DNA of 15,551 nt from Candidatus Kapaibacterium sp. (GCA_028691175.1 JAQUZU010000031.1:3641-19191); one strand, 5' to 3'. Numbered from the stretch's first letter, positions 1-7,916 are shown. A program made the numbers and translations. Notes: a model not told the origin generated them from the letters alone.

Positions 1-287
1 GGAATGTCAAAACTAAGCAGATAGTTATAAATTTCACTTCTTCGTTCGGCAGACAAACTATTTAGATATATAATTTCCGTATTGCCGAATATTTGAATGG
101 ACTTATAGTTCTGGAAAACTTTATAACCGGAAAGAACCAGTTGCGGACGATTTAACTGCTTGTTGATAATTTTATTGTCCCGACCGATTTCGCCGTTCAG
201 CATTCTGAATTGTACCGGTGACGTCAAAAGTTCTGATACGTTCATGTAACTGATATTGATAATCGGAAAGCGTGAAAAGTCTGACAT
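1..287 (-). CDS. hprK: HPr kinase/phosphorylase, N-terminal part (partial)
   Basis: Reading leftward from an ATG at 287, an open frame runs 95 codons to the window edge without a stop. It matches the N-terminal domain of HprK, the bifunctional enzyme that phosphorylates and dephosphorylates a serine of the phosphocarrier HPr. Seen in the sequence: MLNGEIGRDNKI near residue 29, then LNRPQLVLSGY (residues 45-55) and IQIFGNTEIIYL (64-75) followed by SLSAERR, which is the conserved order of this domain. The P-loop kinase domain lies outside the window. The ATG follows the stop of the rodZ-like gene by 15 nt, with a weak CGGA as possible ribosome site, so the two are probably co-transcribed. An internal ATG at residue 15 is an alternative start. 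The family assignment is firm from pattern; the function in a non-Firmicute is inferred. Confidence 0.85.
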   Translation of the reverse strand, partial: MSDFSRFPIINISYMNVSELLTSPVQFRMLNGEIGRDNKIINKQLNRPQLVLSGYKVFQNYKSIQIFGNTEIIYLNSLSAERRSEIYNYLLSFDI

Positions 288-302
288 AATAATTCCGTTA
301 AA

Positions 303-1256
303 TTAATCCGTTGTTTTTGTTGGTTGAGTAACCGGTGTCGTAGTTCGTATTGTTGGCGTATTTTCCGGACGTTGCACCGACGGCTGCAATCTGTATGGTT
401 GCTGTACTTTTTTTGCTGTGTCGAGTTTGTTCTTGCGAACAATCTTTCTGCGATTTGTATCTGACGAGAAAACAGAAGTAGGATTTATGATTTCATCGCG
501 AGTTATCTGTACATTTCTTATCACTGTGCCGTGATTGCTGAGTTTCGGCAAAAGTATGCCATCGCGTCGAACACTTAGGGCATTGGCTTTGTCGCAAGTT
601 AATGTTATGAATTCTTTTGCCGATATTTCAAATTCTGTTCCCGAACGAAGCACCATTTGTTTGCTGACTATGCCATCGCTTGCTACTCGCAACCAAAGAG
701 TGTCGTGAGCGTGAAGATTGAATTTTATGCTGTCCGGGAGATTCTTTTCGCTATAGTCTGATTCAGAGCCGATAGTCTCCGTTGTTTGGTCGGATACGTA
801 ATTCGTTTCTTTCGGTGCGTTGCCGGAGTAATCAAAAAGCGCAATATAGACCAACGCTATCATTACCAGAATAATCGCCGCAAATATCAAATATGTCGCT
901 AAAGTAGATCGCTTGAAAAAATTCTTCTTTATTTTCTTTTCAGAGAAAAGTTCCTCATAGTTCTTTGGTTGATTTGCATGTGCAAGTGTATTTCGATTGG
1001 ACTCGTCTGCAATCTTATCCAGCACATCCTGTGGAGCCAATGATTCAACTAGTTCGTCTGTATCTACTTTTATTTTCAAGAACTTAGCGTATTCCTTGAT
1101 TGATGCCTTCATATATATGCCGGGTAAACGGTCATATTCGCCTTTTTCAATCGCTTCTAAAATAAAAGGGCGGATTTTCAGTACCTTGCTGACTTCTTCG
1201 AGTGTTAAATTTTGTCTTTCACGCTCGTTCTTGAATATTAAATTTATATTGTCCAT
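303..1256 (-). CDS. RodZ-like membrane-anchored helix-turn-helix protein
   Basis: A 317-residue protein with the RodZ-type layout. Residues about 8-65 form a cytoplasmic HTH_25 domain (RERQNLTLEEVSKVLKI, then a Y-x-R-L-P-G-I-Y motif). A charged linker follows, then one membrane segment at about 118-141 (rich in A, I, L, V) preceded by basic residues, and then an outer beta-rich DUF4115-like domain at about 178-255 (WLRVASDG, MVLRSGTEFE, LSVRRDG). The tail, 265-317, is basic and then Pro/Thr rich. RodZ binds MreB through its HTH and supports the rod-shape machinery; that role here is inferred, since many phyla have similar proteins without proven MreB contact. It is shorter in its outer part than some RodZ proteins but complete. 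ATG at 1256. It is followed by hprK in the same direction. Confidence 0.8.
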   Translation of the reverse strand: MDNINLIFKNERERQNLTLEEVSKVLKIRPFILEAIEKGEYDRLPGIYMKASIKEYAKFLKIKVDTDELVESLAPQDVLDKIADESNRNTLAHANQPKNYEELFSEKKIKKNFFKRSTLATYLIFAAIILVMIALVYIALFDYSGNAPKETNYVSDQTTETIGSESDYSEKNLPDSIKFNLHAHDTLWLRVASDGIVSKQMVLRSGTEFEISAKEFITLTCDKANALSVRRDGILLPKLSNHGTVIRNVQITRDEIINPTSVFSSDTNRRKIVRKNKLDTAKKVQQPYRLQPSVQRPENTPTIRTTTPVTQPTKTTD

Positions 1257-1313
1257 GCCTAAGTATATTTTTGATTATTTGCTTATTATGTTTGGGAATA
1301 AAATCTTATTTGA

Positions 1314-1321
1314 TTAATTTG
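1314..1321 (+). promoter_or_regulatory. Weak candidate promoter for the DUF2279 gene
   Basis: TTAATTTG differs by one base from the Bacteroidota -7 box TAnnTTTG and lies 19 nt after a TTTG at 1291-1294. The start of transcription would fall about 20 nt before the ATG at 1350. A second box, TATGTTTG at 1287-1294, matches the -7 consensus exactly but has no properly spaced TTTG upstream. The rest of the 93-bp divergent spacer is AT-rich and shows nothing else. Confidence 0.25.
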
Positions 1322-1349
1322 TGTTTTTTTTATTGCAGAAAACTTTCTA

Positions 1350-2462
1350 ATGGCAAATATCCTAAAAAAATGCTTTATAGCGATTGCAGTAATTTGGTTG
1401 ACGTCTTCGTTACCAGTATTATCTATTGAAAACGAAAAAATTGTAAACGAAAAAGTTGTAAATCAATTGTCAGATAATTCAAATTTACCACATAATTTAG
1501 AAAAAAAAGAAGAAATATTTGCCGATTCCGTTCATATTACTGCAAGCGAATTTCGCTACGCAGATAATCCGCTCTATACAATTAGCGGAGAACTCCCTTA
1601 TAGCCAATCAAATATTAAGCCAATTCCTGCAATTGCACTTGGTGCAATTTATTCTACAGCATTTATTGCGCAGCACTGTGTCCAAATGAACACTATCTGG
1701 AAAAATCGCACCAATTTTCGCTTTATGGAGGACGGGGAATATGCTCTTTGGGTTGATAAGCCAGGACACTTTTACGGTTGCTATACGACGAGTTATTTTG
1801 CACGCGAATCGTTTATTTGGGCTGGATTTAAGTATGAGACAGCGATATGGATGGGAGCAGCCTTGGGACTTGCATATTCGACTTATGTAGAAATTTTAGA
1901 CGGCTTCGGCGAGAACTGGGGCTTCAGCCCTAGCGATTTCTACGCAGATATTGGCGGGGCGGCGTTCTCGGTTGCACAGCACTACGTGCCGTTTTTGCAA
2001 AATTTTACGCCGAAATTTCAGTATGTGCCGTCAAACTGGATAGGCGAGAAAAAGCGTATCCCGGCCGAAATTATGATAGATGATTACTCGTCGCAGGTTT
2101 TTTGGTTATCTGTAAATGTAAATAACTTGTTGCCGGAGAAACTCGAAAAGTATTGGCCTGACTGGATGCAAATCAGTCTCGGTTATACCGCCAGAAATTT
2201 GTGCGATCCGTATGATTCGCGTTGCCAAGGCGGACATTGGGACGTTATGAAAGATAACGTTTATGGGGATCCGAAGTTTATTATCGCGATGGATTACGAT
2301 TTGGTCAAACTTTTACCGGACGGTGGAAGTTTCTGGATGTGGCTGAAGCAGTCGCTAAATTTACTGAAATTCCCTTCGCCGGCTCTTGAAATCAGCAAGT
2401 CGAATACAAAATTCCGTCTTGTTTATCCGTTTTCGCTCAAGATTGGAAATTTTAAGTTTTAA
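1350..2462 (+). CDS. Exported DUF2279 family protein
   Basis: A 370-residue protein of unknown function. The N-terminus (basic KK then a hydrophobic stretch to about residue 25) is a signal peptide. No lipobox cysteine is seen, although members of the family are often described as periplasmic lipoproteins. The core at about 90-225 carries the DUF2279 signature: DKPGHFYG (136-143), then a hydrophobic helix with EILDGFGENWGFS (181-193) and a following D-x-x-A-D-I-G-G segment, ending in TPKFQY. These acidic and His residues in hydrophobic helices suggest a membrane-embedded fold, perhaps with a metal or catalytic role; that is inference. The C-terminal 120 residues look beta-rich and may sit in or against the outer membrane. 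It stands alone, divergent from the rodZ-like gene and 95 bp before hydG. No good Shine-Dalgarno is seen before the ATG. Confidence 0.75.
   Translation: MANILKKCFIAIAVIWLTSSLPVLSIENEKIVNEKVVNQLSDNSNLPHNLEKKEEIFADSVHITASEFRYADNPLYTISGELPYSQSNIKPIPAIALGAIYSTAFIAQHCVQMNTIWKNRTNFRFMEDGEYALWVDKPGHFYGCYTTSYFARESFIWAGFKYETAIWMGAALGLAYSTYVEILDGFGENWGFSPSDFYADIGGAAFSVAQHYVPFLQNFTPKFQYVPSNWIGEKKRIPAEIMIDDYSSQVFWLSVNVNNLLPEKLEKYWPDWMQISLGYTARNLCDPYDSRCQGGHWDVMKDNVYGDPKFIIAMDYDLVKLLPDGGSFWMWLKQSLNLLKFPSPALEISKSNTKFRLVYPFSLKIGNFKF
1431..1460 (+). repeat. 15-bp tandem duplication
   Basis: AACGAAAAAATTGTA is followed directly by AACGAAAAAGTTGTA, with one mismatch. It encodes NEKIV-NEKVV just after the signal peptide of the DUF2279 protein, in a region that is probably an unstructured linker. 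Most likely a slippage product with no function of its own. Confidence 0.7.
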
Positions 2463-2512
2463 ATGAAAAAAAGAAATATTTCTACAAGTAAATCGTTTAT
2501 TATATACTAAAT

Positions 2513-2527
2513 GTTTCCGTTGGAAAC
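2513..2527. promoter_or_regulatory. Palindrome upstream of hydG
   Basis: GTTTCC-GTT-GGAAAC is a perfect 6-bp inverted repeat with a 3-nt centre, 30 nt before the hydG ATG. A TATACT at 2503-2508 just upstream could serve as a -10 element, though no convincing -35 is seen. The palindrome could be an operator overlapping the transcription start or a small hairpin in the leader. It does not match the Rex or FNR consensus sites that often control anaerobic genes. It is not a terminator for the preceding gene because no U-run follows directly. Confidence 0.35.
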
Positions 2528-2557
2528 TATTGGTTTAATTTTTTAAAGCCGGAGATC

Positions 2558-3964
2558 ATGGAATATAACAACTTCATCAATGATGAAAAAATTTTCGGTG
2601 TGCTCGAGCATACCCAAAAAGCAGATAAATCTAAAATCGATGAAATATTAACTAAAGCCCTGGAACTTAAAGGGATAAGTTATGACGATGTTGCAACGCT
2701 TCTAAACGTAACGGACGAAGATACGCTCGAAAAATTATATAATACAGCATTGCAGATAAAAGAAACAATTTATGGAAACAGGCTTGTGCTTTTCGCACCA
2801 CTCTACGTTTCCAACTATTGCTCGAACGGCTGCCTTTATTGTGGCTTCCGGGCAAATAACACAGAACTTGTTCGTGCGTGCCTGACGCCTGCAGAGGTAG
2901 AAAAAGAAACACTTGCTATTCTTGACCAGGGACATAAACGTATGCTGATGCTGATGGGCGAAAATCATAAGAATTGCTCGCTGGATTATTTTATCGAATT
3001 AATCAATAAAGTATATTCGGTTCGCAACTCAAAGGGAAGCAATATTCGCCGCGTGAATGTTGAAATCGCTCCGCTTACGGATGAAGAATTTCAGCGACTG
3101 AGCCAAGTAAAAATCGGGACATACACCGTTTTCCAGGAAACATATCATCGCGAAACGTATAAAGCGATGCATCCGTATGGCAAGAAGTCAGAGTATGATT
3201 GGCGTGTATTCGTCATGGATCGTGCTCTGCGTAACGGCATGAATGATGTTGGACTAGGTGCTCTTTTTGGATTGTATGACTATAAATACGAAGTGATGGG
3301 CTTAATTTCTCATGCTCGGCACTTAGATCAAGAATATGGCGTTGGACCGCATACGATTTCTTTCCCGAGAATTCAACCGGCTCAGAATGCTCCTGCATCG
3401 CATGATTTGAAGCACGCTGTAAATGACCAAGAGTTCAAAAAAATTGTTGCCATCGTTCGTTTGGCAGTGCCATATACCGGCATGATAATTTCTACGCGCG
3501 AATCAGTGGCAATGCGTAACCAGTTGATTGATATGGGCGTTTCGCAGATTAGTGCAGGCTCGAGAACTGATGTCGGCGGCTACGAAGACGAAGGAAAACA
3601 CAGCAAAGATGACGGCGTAGGGCAATTCTCGCTAAACGATAACCGTAACTGTGGCGAAGTAATTCGCGATGTGATGAAAGCCGGATTTGTTCCGTCATTC
3701 TGCACCGGATGCTATCGTTTGGGCAGAGTTGGAGCAGACTTTATGGATATGGCAAAGCCGGGCTTAATCAAATTGCACTGCTTGCCGAATGCACTTTCTA
3801 CTCTTGAAGAATATTTAGTCGATTACGCTGATGAAGAGACAAAGAAAATTGGCGAGGAACTTATTGCCCGCGAATTAAACGACATTCCGAGTCCGGAGAG
3901 AAGAGCCCAAACCATAAAATATCTCGACAGAATTAAAAAAGGTGAAAGAGATTTATACTTCTAA
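2558..3964 (+). CDS. hydG: [FeFe]-hydrogenase maturase HydG (radical SAM tyrosine lyase)
   Basis: HydG cleaves tyrosine to p-cresol and, on a second cluster, turns the remaining fragment into the CO and CN ligands delivered as an Fe(CO)2(CN) synthon for the H-cluster. Seen here: the radical-SAM motif C88-x3-C92-x2-C95 (CSNGCLYC), and the HydG-specific C-terminal motif C382-x2-C385-x22-C408 that holds the auxiliary cluster. The latter separates it from ThiH, the thiamine-pathway tyrosine lyase, which lacks it. The segment GVGPHTISFPR is also typical. The length of 468 residues is normal. The start is supported by GGAG at 2551-2554. It is the first gene of a hydG-hydE-SDR operon with a 13-nt gap to hydE. 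No truncation is seen. Confidence 0.95.
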   Translation: MEYNNFINDEKIFGVLEHTQKADKSKIDEILTKALELKGISYDDVATLLNVTDEDTLEKLYNTALQIKETIYGNRLVLFAPLYVSNYCSNGCLYCGFRANNTELVRACLTPAEVEKETLAILDQGHKRMLMLMGENHKNCSLDYFIELINKVYSVRNSKGSNIRRVNVEIAPLTDEEFQRLSQVKIGTYTVFQETYHRETYKAMHPYGKKSEYDWRVFVMDRALRNGMNDVGLGALFGLYDYKYEVMGLISHARHLDQEYGVGPHTISFPRIQPAQNAPASHDLKHAVNDQEFKKIVAIVRLAVPYTGMIISTRESVAMRNQLIDMGVSQISAGSRTDVGGYEDEGKHSKDDGVGQFSLNDNRNCGEVIRDVMKAGFVPSFCTGCYRLGRVGADFMDMAKPGLIKLHCLPNALSTLEEYLVDYADEETKKIGEELIARELNDIPSPERRAQTIKYLDRIKKGERDLYF

Positions 3965-3977
3965 ATTGTAGAAATAA

Positions 3978-5042
3978 ATGGCATACACTAAAAACGAAAT
4001 AATTAATATGCTCGCTACCGTGGCGGACGATGAGGTCGAAAAACTGCGGCAGCAGGCATATTCTGTTATGCTCGAAAACTGTGGCAGCAACGTTTATCTT
4101 CGTGGGCTGATTGAATTTTCGAACATTTGCACAAACAACTGCAATTATTGCGGTATTCGTAAAAGTAATCACAAGGTGCATCGCTATCAACTTAATCGCG
4201 AAAATATTCTGCAATCGGCAATTATGAGTATGAAAAGCGGCTTCGGTTCTGTGGTTTTGCAGTCCGGACAGCGTCAAGATGCGGAATTTGTGGGTTTTGT
4301 CTGCTCAATAGTAAGAGAAATTAAACAAATTACAAAATCCGAAATGCTGCCGAATGGTGTAGGTATAACCTTAAGCGTCGGCGAGCAAAGCGAGGAGACA
4401 TATCGTAAATTCTTCGATGCCGGTGCACACCGGTATTTATTGCGCATTGAGTCGTCGAATCCGGAATTATATGCAAAAATTCACCCGGGCGAAATGAAGT
4501 TTGAGAATCGCCTGCATTGTCTTGAGGTGCTCAAAAAAATCGGTTATCAAATAGGAACCGGCGTAATGATTGGTTTGCCGGGGCAGACGCTCGAAGATCT
4601 TGCAAACGATATTCTGTTTTTTAAAAGTATTGATGCAGATATGATAGGCATGGGACCGTTTATTCCGCACAAAGATACTCCAATGAATGAAGAAAAATTT
4701 CCTTGGGACAAAAATCGGAACTATCGCCTTGGTCTTAATATGATTGCTGCAACTCGACTTGTGCTGGAAGATGTGAATATTGCTTCTACTACATCGCTTC
4801 AAGCGATTGCCGAGGGCGGGCGAGAGCACGGGCTGATGTTTGGCGCAAATGTTATCATGCCGCAACAGACCTGCCAAGAGGTTCGCAACGAATATTTGCT
4901 TTATGACGGAAAGCCGTTTCTCAATGAAACAATTGACGAACTTGCGAGTGGAGTAAAACAGAAAGTTGAAGCCCTCGGCAGAAAAATTGCTTTTAATACT
5001 TTTGGCGATCCGTTACATTTTTTCAATCGAGGAAAGAAATGA
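3978..5042 (+). CDS. hydE: [FeFe]-hydrogenase maturase HydE (radical SAM)
   Basis: HydE acts after HydG in assembling the two-iron subcluster of [FeFe]-hydrogenase, using the HydG-made Fe-CO-CN-cysteine complex. Seen in 354 residues: RGLIEFSNICTNNCNYCG with the radical-SAM cysteines C51, C55 and C58, then the BATS-like C-terminal barrel (GTGVMIGLPGQT, MGPFIPHKDTP, GANVIMPQQT). The CX7CX2C motif that binds a second, non-essential [2Fe-2S] cluster in some HydE proteins is absent: the last 70 residues have no cysteine after C301 or so. The related enzymes BioB and PylB are less likely because of the hydG neighbour and the MGPFIPHKDTP segment. Its stop overlaps the start of the next gene (ATGA), so translation is probably coupled. 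Confidence 0.93.
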   Translation: MAYTKNEIINMLATVADDEVEKLRQQAYSVMLENCGSNVYLRGLIEFSNICTNNCNYCGIRKSNHKVHRYQLNRENILQSAIMSMKSGFGSVVLQSGQRQDAEFVGFVCSIVREIKQITKSEMLPNGVGITLSVGEQSEETYRKFFDAGAHRYLLRIESSNPELYAKIHPGEMKFENRLHCLEVLKKIGYQIGTGVMIGLPGQTLEDLANDILFFKSIDADMIGMGPFIPHKDTPMNEEKFPWDKNRNYRLGLNMIAATRLVLEDVNIASTTSLQAIAEGGREHGLMFGANVIMPQQTCQEVRNEYLLYDGKPFLNETIDELASGVKQKVEALGRKIAFNTFGDPLHFFNRGKK

Positions 5043-5767
5043 GTACTGTCTTTATTACGGGAAGCGGACGACGCATCGGGCGGAATCTCGCACTCTTATT
5101 TGCAAAATCCGGCTGGAATATAGGTTTGCACTGCAATAATTCGGTTGAAATGGCAGAGAAAACCCGCGGTGAAATTCTTGCAATGGGGCGGGCTGCGTCG
5201 CTTGTACAATTCGATTTAAGAGATGTTTCGAAAATCCGCATGGGATTTGCTGAGACTTGCTGTAAAATCGGCGTGCCGGATGTGCTCGTGAATTGTGCCG
5301 GAGTTTTTCCCGAGAGAACAGCAATTGAAGGCATTTCGCCGGAAATGTGGGATGACACAATGAATATTAATACACGTGCCGCAATGTTTTGTTCGCAAAT
5401 TTTTGTCGAATTATGTGAAAATAATCCGGCAGCAGAGCGCAAGATAATTAATATTGCCTCGCTTGGTGGGCTTGAAATCTGGAAACAGCGTATTCCGTAT
5501 AATGTCTCGAAAGCGGCGTTAATTCAATTAACTAAGGCACTTGCTCGCGAGTTGGCTCCGAATTTTGCCGTTAATGCGGTTTGTCCCGGGACTATTCTCG
5601 TGCCGGATGAATCTGCAAAATCGGAGATTGACGTTTCTAAAATTCCTATGAAACGCTATGGAACTGTTGCAGATCTTTTCTCTGCAGTTATATTTTTTGC
5701 CGAATGTCCGAACTTCATAACCGGACAAATTTTAAATGTCGATGGCGGAAATCATCTGATAAAATAA
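5039..5767 (+). CDS. Short-chain dehydrogenase/reductase, pteridine-reductase type
   Basis: A 242-residue classical SDR with a complete Rossmann fold. The cofactor motif is T7-G-S-G-R-R12-I-G14, the TGX3RXG form found in pteridine reductases (PTR1, FolM) instead of the usual TGX3GXG; a basic residue here usually goes with NADPH. Other marks are LHCNNS (30-35), VNCAG (84-88), the active site Y154-N-V-S-K158, and CPGTI followed by PDE, as in bacterial pteridine reductases. Unlike PTR1 and FolM, which have Asp as catalytic acid after the IIN strand, this protein has S141, as in ordinary SDRs, so the substrate is uncertain. It overlaps hydE by 4 nt (ATGA) and uses GAGGAAAG as ribosome site, which suggests a link to hydrogenase maturation or anaerobic pterin/folate metabolism; that link is inferred. 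A terminator follows. Confidence 0.85.
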   Translation: MSTVFITGSGRRIGRNLALLFAKSGWNIGLHCNNSVEMAEKTRGEILAMGRAASLVQFDLRDVSKIRMGFAETCCKIGVPDVLVNCAGVFPERTAIEGISPEMWDDTMNINTRAAMFCSQIFVELCENNPAAERKIINIASLGGLEIWKQRIPYNVSKAALIQLTKALARELAPNFAVNAVCPGTILVPDESAKSEIDVSKIPMKRYGTVADLFSAVIFFAECPNFITGQILNVDGGNHLIK

Positions 5768-5781
5768 AAATCAACTCTTGT

Positions 5782-5832
5782 AAACAAATTTAGGTTCCTT
5801 ATGCGTGATGCTTAGGGAACCTAATTTTGTTT
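5782..5832. terminator. Bidirectional terminator between the hyd operon and argS
   Basis: The arms 5782-5798 and 5816-5832 pair over 17 bp with one T-T mismatch around a 17-nt loop. The outer part of each arm is A-rich on the left and T-rich on the right, so a U-run is present for transcripts from either side. It sits between two converging operons, 15 nt after the SDR stop and 17 nt after the argS stop. Confidence 0.85.
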
Positions 5833-5848
5833 TAATTATGATTACAAA

Positions 5849-7492
5849 TTACATTCTGTCCGGCGTACTGATTCCTAGAATAGTCAAACCGTTTTTGATA
5901 ATATTCTTTGTGGTAATGGCAAGTGCAAGACGTGCTTTTTGTAAATCAGTTTCTACTCCGATAATTCTGCAATCATGATAGAATGCGTGGAATTCTGAAG
6001 CAAACAAGCGCAGATAGTCTGCAAGAATTTGTGGTTCACACTTGCGAGTAGCGTCGAGAATGATTTGCCCGAAGTTCATTGCTGTGTTGATCAGCGATAT
6101 TTCGCGCGGATGTGTAAGCAAACTAAAATCTATATCGTTTTCTAACTTTATTCCGGCTTCTTTTGCATTGTCGATAACCGATGAGATTCGTGCATTAGCG
6201 TATTGCAAGTAGAAAACAGGGTTCTTTTCGCTTTGCTCGCGTGCCAGATTCAAATCGAATTCCAAGTGAGTAGAGCCTGAACGCATCAAAAGGAAGAAAC
6301 GCACAACGTCCGGACCAACTTCATCGAGCAGATCGTCGAGAGTATAACTTTTTCCGGTACGTTTGGACATTTTGACTTGTTCGCCGTTTTCGGTAAGCGT
6401 AACAAATTGATAAATTACCGGGTGAACTTTCGAAGAATCGTATCCAAGTGCTTTTACGCCTGCCATTACATCAGGAATTGTTGCAACATGGTCTGCTCCG
6501 AAAATGTCGATAAGAATATCAAATCCGCGACGGAATTTCTCGCGGTGATATGCGATATCCGGCAAGCGATAGGTTGGTTCGCCGGTGGATTTTACTATTA
6601 CGCGGTCATCTTGAAGTCCAAGTTCCGAGAATTTCAGCCAAGTAGCACCGTCTTTTACGTAGGACAATTTTTTTTCTTTGAAGAAATCCAGTATCTCCTG
6701 AATTTTTCCGGTATTGTAAAGCGAATCTTCATTGTAAAATACGTCTTGCTTGATTTTCATGCGCTCAAGAGTGGCTTTGATTTTTTCAAAACACCATTTT
6801 TCGCCATACTTGCGAATAATCTGCATGTTTTCTACGCTTGGATTTTTCAGCGTATTATCAAATTTTTCGCGAATTTCGGCTGCTATCAACTTGATGTATT
6901 CGCCGTGGTAGCCGTCTTCCGGAAATGGAAAATCGCTTTGGAATAATTGCATGTATCTTGCATATATAGACTTAGCAAGATTTTGCATCTGGTTTCCGGC
7001 GTTGTTGAAATAATATTCGCGAGTAACGTCATAGCCCGACCAATGATATAAAGTAGCAACTGTATCGCCGAGACATGAATTTCTGCCATGTCCGAGATGG
7101 AGCAGTCCGGTCGGATTAACGCTGACATACTCTACATTTACACGTTGCATTTTTCCGAAATCAGACCTACCTACATTTTCGCCTTTTTCGAAAAGTTCTC
7201 GAATGCCGTCAGCATAGAATTTTCCGCTTAAAGTGATATTTATAAAGCCCGGTCCGGCAATTTCGATTTTTGAAATCATGTCCGAAGCATTTGCAGATAC
7301 TTGGTCAATTATTTCCTGAGCAATCTGACGCGGATTTTTTTTCAGTTGTTTGGCAAGACGCATTGCAATACTTGTTGTTAAATCGCCATGCTCGGGATTT
7401 TTCGGAGTTTCGAATAAAAAATTACATTCTTCGGTTATTCCGAGTTTTTTTACGGCTTCGAGAAATAGTGGTTTTACTTTTTCGGCTTTCAT
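5849..7492 (-). CDS. argS: Arginyl-tRNA synthetase
   Basis: Class I aminoacyl-tRNA synthetase that charges tRNA-Arg. Seen in 547 residues: an N-terminal additional domain (residues 1-110, with NPEHGDLTTSIAM at 32-44), the HIGH-type motif H132-L-G-H135 after SVNPTG, GDWGRQ-like strands replaced by a shorter segment, the KMSKR signature at 374-378 followed by GKSYTLDDLLDEVG, and the helical anticodon-binding DALR-type domain ending in ATRKCEPQILADYLRLFASEFHAFYHDCRI. Length is normal. ATG at 7492 is preceded by GGG at good spacing, and the gene lies 16 nt after the rsfS stop, so it is the last gene of a lytR_C-rsfS-argS operon. A 189-aa open frame opposite it (6377-6946) is an antisense shadow. 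Confidence 0.95.
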   Translation of the reverse strand: MKAEKVKPLFLEAVKKLGITEECNFLFETPKNPEHGDLTTSIAMRLAKQLKKNPRQIAQEIIDQVSANASDMISKIEIAGPGFINITLSGKFYADGIRELFEKGENVGRSDFGKMQRVNVEYVSVNPTGLLHLGHGRNSCLGDTVATLYHWSGYDVTREYYFNNAGNQMQNLAKSIYARYMQLFQSDFPFPEDGYHGEYIKLIAAEIREKFDNTLKNPSVENMQIIRKYGEKWCFEKIKATLERMKIKQDVFYNEDSLYNTGKIQEILDFFKEKKLSYVKDGATWLKFSELGLQDDRVIVKSTGEPTYRLPDIAYHREKFRRGFDILIDIFGADHVATIPDVMAGVKALGYDSSKVHPVIYQFVTLTENGEQVKMSKRTGKSYTLDDLLDEVGPDVVRFFLLMRSGSTHLEFDLNLAREQSEKNPVFYLQYANARISSVIDNAKEAGIKLENDIDFSLLTHPREISLINTAMNFGQIILDATRKCEPQILADYLRLFASEFHAFYHDCRIIGVETDLQKARLALAITTKNIIKNGLTILGISTPDRM

Positions 7493-7508
7493 TATTTTAC
7501 CCTTGCAT

Positions 7509-7916
7509 TTATGATAAGTAACTGAAATCTTTTAGCTTAATTAGCGAGCCTTTTTCACTTAAAGTGTAGAAAAGAGCGTCGCCCCAGATTTTTTCGATTT
7601 GATAATATTGGCGAGTTTCTTTGCGCATAATATGCATAACTACGCTGAACATGTCCGCGATAATCCATTGTGCATTGCTTAAACCTTCGATTGTAGGCTT
7701 GTCCATGTCGAGTTCGCCGGTTTTTATGTTAATCTCATTGACGACCGCACGCATTTGTGCTTCCGAATCGCAACTGCAAAAAACGAAATAATCGCACGGA
7801 GCGAATTCTAATTCTGTCAAGTCAGCGATTACAATATTTTCCGCAACCTTCTCTTCGGCAATTTGTGCCAAAAATGTTGCAAGTCCTTTGACTGTCCGAG
7901 GTTTTGATATTTTCAT
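7509..7916 (-). CDS. rsfS: Ribosomal silencing factor RsfS
   Basis: RsfS (YbeB, the bacterial relative of mitochondrial MALSU1 and plant Iojap) binds ribosomal protein uL14 and blocks joining of the 30S and 50S subunits in slow growth. The 135-residue protein shows the family pattern: EEKVAENIVIADLTELEF, CDYFVFCSCDSEAQMRAV, a linker, then EGLSNAQWIIADMFSVVMHIM, ETRQYYQIEKIWGDA. Length is normal. It lies 23 nt after the LytR_C gene and 16 nt before argS. Neighbourhoods that join a LytR_C gene to rsfS are, from memory, known in Chlorobi-type genomes. Confidence 0.93.
   Translation of the reverse strand: MKISKPRTVKGLATFLAQIAEEKVAENIVIADLTELEFAPCDYFVFCSCDSEAQMRAVVNEINIKTGELDMDKPTIEGLSNAQWIIADMFSVVMHIMRKETRQYYQIEKIWGDALFYTLSEKGSLIKLKDFSYLS

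Noticed and set aside
2513..2550. Hairpin before hydG as terminator of the DUF2279 gene
   Set aside because: The stem is only 6 bp and the T-run comes more than ten bases after it, so it is a poor terminator.
2558..3964. ThiH (thiamine tyrosine lyase) in place of HydG
   Set aside because: The C-terminal CX2CX22C cluster motif and the hydE neighbour point to HydG; no thiamine genes are adjacent.
4467..4877. Open frame of 136 codons on the minus strand
   Set aside because: Antisense shadow of hydE with no recognisable domain and no ribosome site.
6377..6946. Open frame of 189 codons on the plus strand
   Set aside because: It lies wholly antisense to argS, whose HIGH and KMSKS motifs prove the other strand; its protein is rich in F, Y and I with no family pattern.
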